From Chitinophagales bacterium (GTDB lineage Bacteria > Bacteroidota > Bacteroidia > Chitinophagales > UBA2359): a stretch of DNA of 8,829 bases. The stretch is from the NCBI GenBank assembly GCA_020629335.1, contig JAHDDN010000219.1, positions 1 through 8,829 on the forward strand, written 5' to 3'. Below the pieces are notes generated by a model. That model did not search any database. It saw only the letters and a list, made by a program, of their open reading frames with translations, and had not been told where the DNA came from. Within the stretch, counting starts at the first letter, position 1. Each line of letters starts with the position of its first letter. A program made the translations under genes and the position numbers. Shown piece by piece: positions 1 through 5,662 of this stretch.

Positions 1-24
1 TATTTTGGTGGTTTAATTTTATAG

Positions 25-57
25 ACAGCAAGCCCTTTCGGCTTGCTGTTTTTTTTT
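25..57 (+). terminator. Intrinsic terminator of an upstream gene lying left of the window
   Basis: A perfect 10-bp inverted repeat (acagcaagcc at 25-34, ggcttgctgt at 40-49) encloses the 5-base loop ctttc and runs directly into an uninterrupted T run at 49-57. This is the standard form of a rho-independent terminator on the plus strand. The other strand has no U-rich tail after the stem, so it looks one-directional. It implies that a plus-strand gene ends at or just before the left edge. A TAG at 22-24 or a TAA at 14-16 could be its stop, but too little sequence is present to choose. Confidence 0.85.
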
Positions 58-124
58 ATTCCTATATCAAATCATAAAAGAGCCTATATTCAAACTCAAA
101 ACCCAATAAATACATGATTTCTTC

Positions 125-155
125 TTGGATACTCCTTTTAAAAATACTATATTTA
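125..155 (+). promoter_or_regulatory. Weak candidate Bacteroidota promoter for the metalloprotease gene
   Basis: TTG at 125-127 is followed after 20 bases by TATATTTA at 148-155. The known Bacteroidota promoter consensus is a -33 TTG and a -7 TAnnTTTG about 19-21 bases apart, so this matches in spacing and in all but the last base of the -7 element. It would start transcription near 160 and leave a leader of about 120 bases. The surrounding 60-279 region is extremely AT-rich, so chance matches are likely. No other structure was seen between the terminator and the gene. Confidence 0.25.
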
Positions 156-279
156 TAACATATTAAAAAAACCACATTACAAATCAATTTTTATTTATAA
201 AAAACAATTCATTAAAATACTAACCAAATTATACCCAAATTCCTAAATAAAACAAATTGTTTAACTCAAATTAATTATC

Positions 280-2136
280 ATGAAAAATTTAAAGTTTTTA
301 TTAAAGTACATCAGAAAAGCGAGCTTTGGCCTTAGCCTCTTATTAATCACAACTGTTATTTTCATATCTAGCTGTGAAAAAGACGAGACAATCATTATCC
401 AAAAAAATATCAATGAAGAAAATAGGATAAGTTTTTGCGGAATTCCTCACCCAGCAGTTTCTTTTAAAGGGGATAAACCAGCATCAAACGATAGACATTC
501 GACTCAAGATTTTACTCGTATGAATTATTGTGAAGCAAGTAATTTAACCTATTTTATAGATGATTGTTTTGAAGAGGATTCCCCATGGATAGCTGGAATT
601 ACATCATCGATAGAGGCTTATAATTTGTCTCCAACTGCTCTATTCTTTAGCCCTGCTACTGATGCTGCTAGTGCTGATGTTATTATAACATGTGCAACAT
701 CTGGATGTGGTAAAGGTCGATTCCCGTGGACATATGTTTCTGGTGCCACATTAACATCAGATTTTAACACATATCCTTCTGGTGGTACCTTTGGAAATAT
801 TATTCAAATAAATTCTGATGGGTGTACTAGTGATTGTTCTTCATATGAGCTAGCTAATGGTGTTTATCAATCTGTTATTATGCATGAAATAATGCATAAC
901 TTGGGTTTTTATCACAATGGTTACGGGTCTTCAGTACCAGGTATAACAGTCAATACTCCAGATGGTTTCACCTCAGGATCTGATGAAGGATCAATTATAA
1001 ATAATGCTACTAATTATGATAGTTTATGTAATATGCCAAGTAGTTTTAATGATAATGATATCTTAGCGCTTCAATATTATTATCCAGAATTCAATATGAT
1101 ACATGGGGATTACTGCGAAAATGATGCTCTTGAAATTTGTTTAAATATGGAAGTGGAAGATATTATGTGGGAATATAATGGTAATACTTCCACAGAAGAT
1201 TGTTTAACAATTGATCCTACTCCAACTGATGGGTATTTTAATGTTAGCGTCTCCGCTACATTAGGAGAGTGTGATTTAGAGTTACATAAAAACTTCCCCG
1301 CTATAAATACTTTCGATAATCCACTTGAAATGATTCACCCAAATTACTATTGTGATAATGACCCATTTGAAATTTGTTTAAATATTGAAGCAGAAGATAT
1401 AATTTGGGAATATGAAGGAAGTACTTCCACAGGTGATTGTTTAACAATTTATCCAGAAGATGGTTTTAGTGTAAGTGTATCGGCTACTATTGATGATTGT
1501 GAATTTGAGCTAAATAAGAATTTCCCTAGTAATGGTATCTTTACATATAATAACCCTCCACCAGCTCTTCAAAATATTTGCTTCGGTAGCCCGATATGTT
1601 ACGATTTTGGGGAAGGTAATCCTGATATGTCAAATTTCACAGTAAATAATAATAATCCATTATCTACTTTAACTATCAACACAAATGGTACTGAAGTGTG
1701 TTTATCAACTACTAATAAGGTGGTTCAAGAAACGGCTCAAATAACTGTTCAAGCAATTGGAGAATGTAATAGTGGTAACGTAGAAACATGGAATATATCA
1801 ATTAATAATCCGGCTATCTGTAACTTTAATTCACAAACGTTTAACGAGTTACAAGGCGACGGATTTATTTTTGTAATTGGGGGTCTAACTGCTCCAGCTG
1901 GGCCTATTAATTCTGGTACTCCAAGCAATATAGGTAATAACCCAACCAATACAGGTTCAGGTGATACAAATGATATCATAAATGATGTTGTTCCTTCATA
2001 CGGAGGAAATACCAATTCTGGGCCTTCGACAGGTGGGGCAGGCTTAGATTTATCAGGAGGTATTCCATGTACAACCGACTCAGAGTGTCCTATTGGGTTT
2101 GAATGTGTAAATGGAAATTGCAAGCCCGATTTTTAG
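280..2136 (+). CDS. Surface lipoprotein metalloprotease, metzincin (M57/M10-like), with Ig/PKD-like repeats
   Basis: This is a predicted zinc endopeptidase anchored to the outer membrane, probably on the cell surface. Residues 1-31 form a lipoprotein signal ending in the lipobox ISSC, with the lipidated cysteine at 32 followed by EKDE. The catalytic domain spans about residues 88-275. It contains HEIMHNLGFYH (zinc ligands H202, H206, H212; catalytic E203) and a probable Met-turn at M252 within SLCNMP, then a D-rich helix ending in YYYP. This order matches metzincins, and the spacing resembles the HEIGH peptidases (M57) and matrixins (M10), although the third motif position is I-M rather than I-G. 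Residues 278-340 and 357-416 are tandem Ig/PKD-like repeats, and about 425-510 is a third Ig-like stretch. A Gly/Asn/Thr-rich linker (about 530-595) leads to a tail with cysteines at 597, 603, 609 and 614. No type IX sorting domain is visible. The physiological substrate is unknown. It appears to be monocistronic, with a terminator 50 bases downstream. Confidence 0.85.
   Translation: MKNLKFLLKYIRKASFGLSLLLITTVIFISSCEKDETIIIQKNINEENRISFCGIPHPAVSFKGDKPASNDRHSTQDFTRMNYCEASNLTYFIDDCFEEDSPWIAGITSSIEAYNLSPTALFFSPATDAASADVIITCATSGCGKGRFPWTYVSGATLTSDFNTYPSGGTFGNIIQINSDGCTSDCSSYELANGVYQSVIMHEIMHNLGFYHNGYGSSVPGITVNTPDGFTSGSDEGSIINNATNYDSLCNMPSSFNDNDILALQYYYPEFNMIHGDYCENDALEICLNMEVEDIMWEYNGNTSTEDCLTIDPTPTDGYFNVSVSATLGECDLELHKNFPAINTFDNPLEMIHPNYYCDNDPFEICLNIEAEDIIWEYEGSTSTGDCLTIYPEDGFSVSVSATIDDCEFELNKNFPSNGIFTYNNPPPALQNICFGSPICYDFGEGNPDMSNFTVNNNNPLSTLTINTNGTEVCLSTTNKVVQETAQITVQAIGECNSGNVETWNISINNPAICNFNSQTFNELQGDGFIFVIGGLTAPAGPINSGTPSNIGNNPTNTGSGDTNDIINDVVPSYGGNTNSGPSTGGAGLDLSGGIPCTTDSECPIGFECVNGNCKPDF
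1111..1527 (+). repeat. Two tandem in-frame repeats (79-codon period) in the metalloprotease
   Basis: Two copies of a domain-encoding unit occur at 1111-1299 and 1348-1527, offset by 237 bases (79 codons). Both encode a YC..ND...EICLN start, a central DI-WEY-G core with conserved Trp, then DCLTI, a VSVSAT strand and a closing KNFP. Codon-by-codon comparison of the core (1132-1212 against 1369-1449) gives 11 differences in 81 bases. The Trp, Gly and alternating-strand pattern resembles the Ig/PKD-like modules common in Bacteroidota surface proteins, which usually act as spacers or binding modules. The closeness of the copies suggests a fairly recent duplication. Confidence 0.85.
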
Positions 2137-2186
2137 ACTTATAGAGCCTTGCTTTGATCAATTTACCATATAAAAGTTCATATTTT

Positions 2187-2225
2187 ATCTGCCATTCTTT
2201 TTATTTGAGGATGGCAGATTTTTTT
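2187..2225 (+). terminator. Intrinsic terminator of the metalloprotease gene
   Basis: A perfect 9-bp inverted repeat (atctgccat at 2187-2195, atggcagat at 2211-2219) is followed by a T run at 2219-2225. The stem can extend inward by a few pairs, including G-T wobbles, leaving a short T-rich loop. It starts 50 bases past the stop codon at 2134-2136. The opposite strand lacks a matching T run, so it serves the plus-strand gene only. Confidence 0.85.
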
Positions 2226-2320
2226 ATTTCATTTACTCATGGATTTACTCTTTTTTGGTGTTAGAATTTTCATAAAAATGTCATTATCAATATAAATAGC
2301 TAAACAATTAGCTTTATATG

Positions 2321-2349
2321 TTGTCGTTATCTTACTATGTATTAACTTG
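2321..2349 (+). promoter_or_regulatory. Weak candidate promoter for the secreted-protein gene at 2467
   Basis: TTG at 2321-2323 is followed after 19 bases by TAACTTG at 2343-2349. This is close to the Bacteroidota pattern TTG-N19-TAnnTTTG but is one T short in the -7 element. Use of this site would place the start near 2355 and put the palindromic segment at 2420-2452 inside the transcript leader. The match is imperfect and could be chance. Confidence 0.25.
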
Positions 2350-2419
2350 TGTAATGCACATCGATTTTAACTGGCTTCTTCTCTTTTATGAGTTGGGGAG
2401 GCGCACGCTGTTTAGAGTT

Positions 2420-2452
2420 GGGCGTACACATAAGTACGCCCCTACGTACACA
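2420..2452. repeat. GC-rich palindrome with a shared-arm alternative hairpin, just before the 2467 gene
   Basis: gggcgtac (2420-2427) and gtacgccc (2434-2441) form a perfect 8-bp stem around the 6-base loop acataa. The central gtacg (2434-2438) can instead pair with cgtac at 2445-2449 across the loop ccccta, so the two hairpins exclude each other. CGTACACA also recurs directly at 2423-2430 and 2445-2452, a spacing of 22 bases, about two helical turns. There is no T run, so it is not an intrinsic terminator. It could be a dispersed palindromic repeat, an operator or a leader structure. The sequence alone does not decide. Confidence 0.6.
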
Positions 2453-2466
2453 AAACAAAACAAGAT

Positions 2467-3186
2467 ATGAAACAGATATTTTTACTTTTGGGAATGATGA
2501 TGGTTAGTGGGGCTGCTTTTGGCCAAGGCGCCTTAGATCAATCAACAGGATTATTCACAGACTCTTTTGGTTCTCAATCAATGCGAAGTTTGATATCAAA
2601 AGGTTCCAGTCAAATGAGTAAGAAAAAGAAGAAAGTATTTTATTTAGAGCCTCATTGGTTAACAGGTACTATTTTCTTGGATGAGACAATGAAGATGAGT
2701 GAATACCCATTTAAATATAATGCGATGGCTCGTTTATTTGAGATTAAGACCAAGGATGAGATTAAGATATTATCAGATTCAAGAGTAGAAGCTTTTAAAT
2801 GGACCGACCTCAAAGGGATTGAACGAAAATATGTATCTGTCAGAAATATAGAGCAATCTTATCAAATGAATGGTTTTTTCGAAGTTGTTGTAACAACAGG
2901 CGAGTTAAGCTTATTGAAATATAAAGAGATTGAGATGATTGAGAGCAATTATAATATAGCCTTATCGAATGGTAGTAAGGAAAGATCATATACAAGCAAG
3001 GATAAATTTTATGTGCTAAGTAAAAAATCATTAAAAGAAATCAAACGCAAAAAAGATTTATACAAAATGTTTGGAGAAGCAGGAGTCGAAATGGGCCTAT
3101 ATATTAAGAATGGAGGCTTTTCAGTTAGAAATGAAGCTGATTTAGTTAATATTTTAAATCATTACAATTTTGTTGTAAAAAAGTAA
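2467..3186 (+). CDS. Secreted protein of unknown function
   Basis: The product is 239 residues and I do not recognise its family. It begins with a clear Sec signal peptide: MK, a hydrophobic core, then AAFG with probable cleavage before QGALDQ at about residue 20. There is no lipobox cysteine and no later membrane segment, so the mature protein is probably periplasmic or outside the cell. A lysine cluster (SKKKKK, about residues 51-56) precedes a stretch beginning YLEPHWLTGTIFL and continuing through EYPFKYNAM. The mature chain has no cysteine, alternates short hydrophobic strands with charged turns, and is lysine-rich toward the C-terminus. A lone beta-rich exported domain is the most that can be said. 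The ATG at 2467 is chosen because the signal peptide starts there. A palindromic segment lies 14 bases upstream and a strong terminator follows the stop codon. It faces the minus-strand SusCD operon and does not belong to it. Confidence 0.75.
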   Translation: MKQIFLLLGMMMVSGAAFGQGALDQSTGLFTDSFGSQSMRSLISKGSSQMSKKKKKVFYLEPHWLTGTIFLDETMKMSEYPFKYNAMARLFEIKTKDEIKILSDSRVEAFKWTDLKGIERKYVSVRNIEQSYQMNGFFEVVVTTGELSLLKYKEIEMIESNYNIALSNGSKERSYTSKDKFYVLSKKSLKEIKRKKDLYKMFGEAGVEMGLYIKNGGFSVRNEADLVNILNHYNFVVKK

Positions 3187-3187
3187 T

Positions 3188-3226
3188 AAAAAAAGGCTTG
3201 ATCGAATAAACGATCAAGCCTTTTTA
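3188..3226. terminator. Bidirectional intrinsic terminator between convergent genes
   Basis: A perfect 15-bp inverted repeat (3190-3204 and 3211-3225) encloses the 6-base loop aataaa. The core gcttgatcg/cgatcaagc is flanked by an A run (3188-3194) on the left and a T run (3221-3225) on the right, so each strand reads a stem ending in U residues. It sits directly after the stop codon of the plus-strand gene at 2467-3186 and 43 bases beyond the stop of the minus-strand operon, a fitting place for a shared two-way terminator. Confidence 0.92.
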
Positions 3227-3268
3227 ATAAAAAACAGTTTTAAAGTTCTTCGTAATTTTGTCTATCCA

Positions 3269-4081
3269 TTATAGTGGTGTATAGACACTCACGCCTGATT
3301 CGCTATAAGCCTCACAGAACCAAGATATAGTAATCACACCAGTATCTGGATCTCTTTCATTTACTCCACCATCTAATGGAATAACAGCTCCCCACGGATC
3401 AGATTGACCATTCCAAGTAATATTATTACAAACATCCAAAATTTCCGCAGCTATTCCACTAGTACCATATGCATCAACATAAGGCCCAACACTATAAAGA
3501 CCGCCAGAAAGATCCTCTATTGAATATTTTCCACCTCCTAAATCAGTTAATAGCACTTCTGCTAAATCATAAGATGGAAAATCGGCAAGAAAATCATGTT
3601 GAGTATAAGTCGTACTCACACTATACAAACCATCAATATCCGAAGAACAAGAGGCTGGAAAAATAGCATTAACATTATTAGCTAATACTCTACCATCACC
3701 AGTATGCACTTCCTGCTTCATTCTAAGCAAGTCACCTTCCTTTAATGAATCTATTGGATAGCTAAAACCTTCCATTACTTCATCCACTCCTAGTTCGAAT
3801 GTTACTGGCAAATCTGAGGTATTTACAGTAGTATACAATACTTTTTCATTAAGCATGCTTTTGTAAATGTCAATTTGTCCTGACCCTGTTGTTGATACAA
3901 TATTGTCTAAAGTATATTTAACAGATGTGTTAGGAGGATTTGTTATATCAATAAACCCTTCTACTTCAGATATGCTAGGCTGTACACCTGTATCAAAACT
4001 AAACTTTTCTTCTTTTTCACAACTTACTAACATAAAAGAGGCGAGTAAGAAAAGTAAAGCTGTATATTTAAATTGCTTCAT
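3269..4081 (-). CDS. SusCD-associated surface lipoprotein of unknown ligand
   Basis: This 270-residue protein is the last gene of the SusC-SusD operon. Its start lies 36 bases after the SusD stop, and it occupies the position of SusE/SusF-type or other surface ligand-binding lipoproteins. Residues 1-20 are a lipoprotein signal with lipobox LVSC. C21 is followed by EKEE, which fits the Lys-acid-acid signal known to send Bacteroidota lipoproteins to the cell surface. Residues about 30-140 look like a beta-sandwich (NPPNTSVKYTLDN, then an LPVTFELGV strand). A second domain from about 145 to 270 begins CSSDIDGLYSVSTTY, has a GGGKYSIEDLSGGLYS segment and ends near the C-terminus in VITISWFCEAY. 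It contains all three remaining cysteines (C145, C218, C256), of which two may pair. No catalytic motif is visible. Ligand binding is inferred from gene order and topology, not from a recognised family. Confidence 0.75.
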   Translation of the reverse strand: MKQFKYTALLFLLASFMLVSCEKEEKFSFDTGVQPSISEVEGFIDITNPPNTSVKYTLDNIVSTTGSGQIDIYKSMLNEKVLYTTVNTSDLPVTFELGVDEVMEGFSYPIDSLKEGDLLRMKQEVHTGDGRVLANNVNAIFPASCSSDIDGLYSVSTTYTQHDFLADFPSYDLAEVLLTDLGGGKYSIEDLSGGLYSVGPYVDAYGTSGIAAEILDVCNNITWNGQSDPWGAVIPLDGGVNERDPDTGVITISWFCEAYSESGVSVYTPL

Positions 4082-4117
4082 TATTTCTATTTATTAAATT
4101 AATTAATCGGGAAATTA

Positions 4118-5623
4118 TTAATAAACATCCCACCAAACTTTAACATCTAAGGTATTACTACCTCCAAGCATTTCAACAGCACCATCTAAGCTATTACCGT
4201 TAAGTGATGCTTCTTCTACTGGATACTCTAATCTTACAGGAATACCACTTCCAAGTAAAACACCACTTTCTGGTTCTTGCAAAATACCAAAATCTAGTCT
4301 TCTCCACTCAATCCAGGCTTGTATACCTTGCATATACATATCCAACCATTTTTGTGTACCAAGAGATACTTTCCAATCACTTGCATTATAAGGATTTGCA
4401 GCAAGGTAATTAGCATAAGCACCATTTTCATTAGGTACTCCCCAGAATTCCATAGATGCTGCAATGGCATTAGCATAATGTACACTAGCATCTCCACTTA
4501 TAAATCCTCTTTGCACTGCTTCTGCCAATAAAAACTCTACTTCTGCATAGGTCATATGAACAGCAGGAGCTTCTGGTCTTAATACATCTGTTGATTTAAA
4601 TTCAACTCCGTTATCTGCAATAAATGCTCTTGTTCCACTTGGTTGACAAACAGCAGAAACATTAATTCCTCCTGCTAACTCTTCTGTTAAACCATAAGGC
4701 ATTCCCTCATAGGTTCCAGCATCTGTTGTATCAGCATAAATAGCCAAACGTGGATCATTTAATTCTATTAATTTGTTTACTAATGTAGTAGAAACAGCAT
4801 TATCAGGGCGAGTTTTACGATCTTCATTCAACGGGTTATTATCAGGTGCTCCTCCACCGTAGTTAAATATTGCGGCATCTGCTAATCCAGTGAATACCCC
4901 ACTATCAACCGCCTCGATGACTGCTGCTTTAGCATCTGCTTCATTAACATCAGCCATTCTCATGGCTACTCTAAGTTTTAATGAGTTCGCAAACTTTTTC
5001 CAATTAACCATAACTCCGCCATACCACAAATCTCCTACATCAAATGTACTTCCTCCTTCCACAATTTGTGCACTTGCTTCTGTTAGTTCTTTTAGAAGGT
5101 CGCTGTAAATCGCTTCTTGGCTATCATAAGCTGGACTTACATACTCAACACTATTATTAGCTTGTGAGTAAGGAATTGGTCCATATATGTCTGTAAGAGT
5201 ATGATAAGCATAAGCTCTCATAATTCTAGCTATAGCTGTTTGATTGGCGCTTTTCGCTCCATCTTCTTCATCAGCACTAAGTGCAATAATTTGATTTAGA
5301 TCCTGGATACCACCACCATTTGTAGCAGTTCCTGAGTACATACCTGTCCAAAAATTCAAATTTTGTGAAGGTCTATATCTATATCTACTCTCATTAGTAT
5401 ATTGATTCTGAGACCAATATTGGGCAAATAATAATCCAAATCGCCCATTATTCCACTCATCCCATATTTCATCGCTGAATTGCTTTTGAACTGAAGTAAG
5501 CAAGAACCCACTAGCAACTGAAGAAGGTTCATTGGGATTGATATTCATTTCTTCGAAATCTTTTGTACAAGAAGATAGCACACTAAAGAATAGAAGAACT
5601 ATAATAAATTTATTTAATTTCAT
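4118..5623 (-). CDS. SusD/RagB-family surface lipoprotein (SusD-like 2 subgroup)
   Basis: This is the substrate-binding lid partner of the SusC receptor, held at the outer surface by a lipid anchor. From the chosen start the protein has 501 residues, usual for the family. The signal MKLNKF...FFSVLSSC gives lipidated C19 followed by TKDFEE. An upstream in-frame ATG at 5653 would add ten residues (MFFITIKVLI) before this normal signal, so 5623 is preferred. Family features include a helical region with ARIMRAYAYHTLTDIYGPIPYSQ (about 132-154), the MTYAEVEFLLAEA helix in the second half, the LSLGTQKWLDMY-type segment (here VSLGTQKW) before WIEWRR, and a C-terminus with RLEYP followed by KVWWD. 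These are typical of the SusD_2 branch rather than the classical starch-binding SusD. It begins 39 bases after the SusC stop, so the two should be co-transcribed. The ligand (glycan, peptide or other) cannot be read from the sequence. Confidence 0.93.
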   Translation of the reverse strand: MKLNKFIIVLLFFSVLSSCTKDFEEMNINPNEPSSVASGFLLTSVQKQFSDEIWDEWNNGRFGLLFAQYWSQNQYTNESRYRYRPSQNLNFWTGMYSGTATNGGGIQDLNQIIALSADEEDGAKSANQTAIARIMRAYAYHTLTDIYGPIPYSQANNSVEYVSPAYDSQEAIYSDLLKELTEASAQIVEGGSTFDVGDLWYGGVMVNWKKFANSLKLRVAMRMADVNEADAKAAVIEAVDSGVFTGLADAAIFNYGGGAPDNNPLNEDRKTRPDNAVSTTLVNKLIELNDPRLAIYADTTDAGTYEGMPYGLTEELAGGINVSAVCQPSGTRAFIADNGVEFKSTDVLRPEAPAVHMTYAEVEFLLAEAVQRGFISGDASVHYANAIAASMEFWGVPNENGAYANYLAANPYNASDWKVSLGTQKWLDMYMQGIQAWIEWRRLDFGILQEPESGVLLGSGIPVRLEYPVEEASLNGNSLDGAVEMLGGSNTLDVKVWWDVY

Positions 5624-5662
5624 TATTAATACTTTAATAGTTATAAAAAACATTAAGCCTAC

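Larger units (their letters stand above)
2137..2466. other. Intergenic region of 330 bases without a gene
   Basis: No supportable coding region lies here. From left to right it holds the metalloprotease terminator (2187-2225), a small imperfect AT-rich hairpin (agctaa at 2298-2303 pairing with ttagct at 2308-2313), a weak promoter candidate (2321-2349), and a markedly more GC-rich tract from about 2389 to 2449. That tract carries an 8-base direct repeat GAGTTGGG (2390-2397 and 2415-2422) and a palindromic segment. The last 15 bases before the start codon are A-rich, as is usual for Bacteroidota translation starts. Confidence 0.7.

Noticed and set aside
1..280. Possible small RNA or gene between the first terminator and the metalloprotease
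   Set aside because: Apart from the terminator and one weak promoter match, the stretch is featureless A/T-rich sequence with no conserved RNA shape or supportable open frame.
1749..2123. 124-codon open frame on the minus strand within the metalloprotease 3' region
   Set aside because: It lies opposite the low-complexity Gly/Asn/Thr linker and Cys tail. It is Pro/Val/Ile-rich with no recognisable domain or start context, so it is a shadow of the real gene.
2290..2319. AT-rich imperfect hairpin around agctaa/ttagct
   Set aside because: Only 6 perfect pairs with a 4-base loop in very AT-rich DNA and no T run. This is expected by chance and no role can be supported.
3867..4097. 76-codon plus-strand frame crossing the start of the third lipoprotein gene
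   Set aside because: It is antisense to a well-supported signal peptide and mature N-terminus, and has no domain or signal of its own.
5624..5653. Upstream ATG at 5653 as the SusD start
   Set aside because: It would add MFFITIKVLI before a complete lipoprotein signal beginning MKLNKF. The ATG at 5623 gives a normal signal length and a cleaner spacing to SusC.
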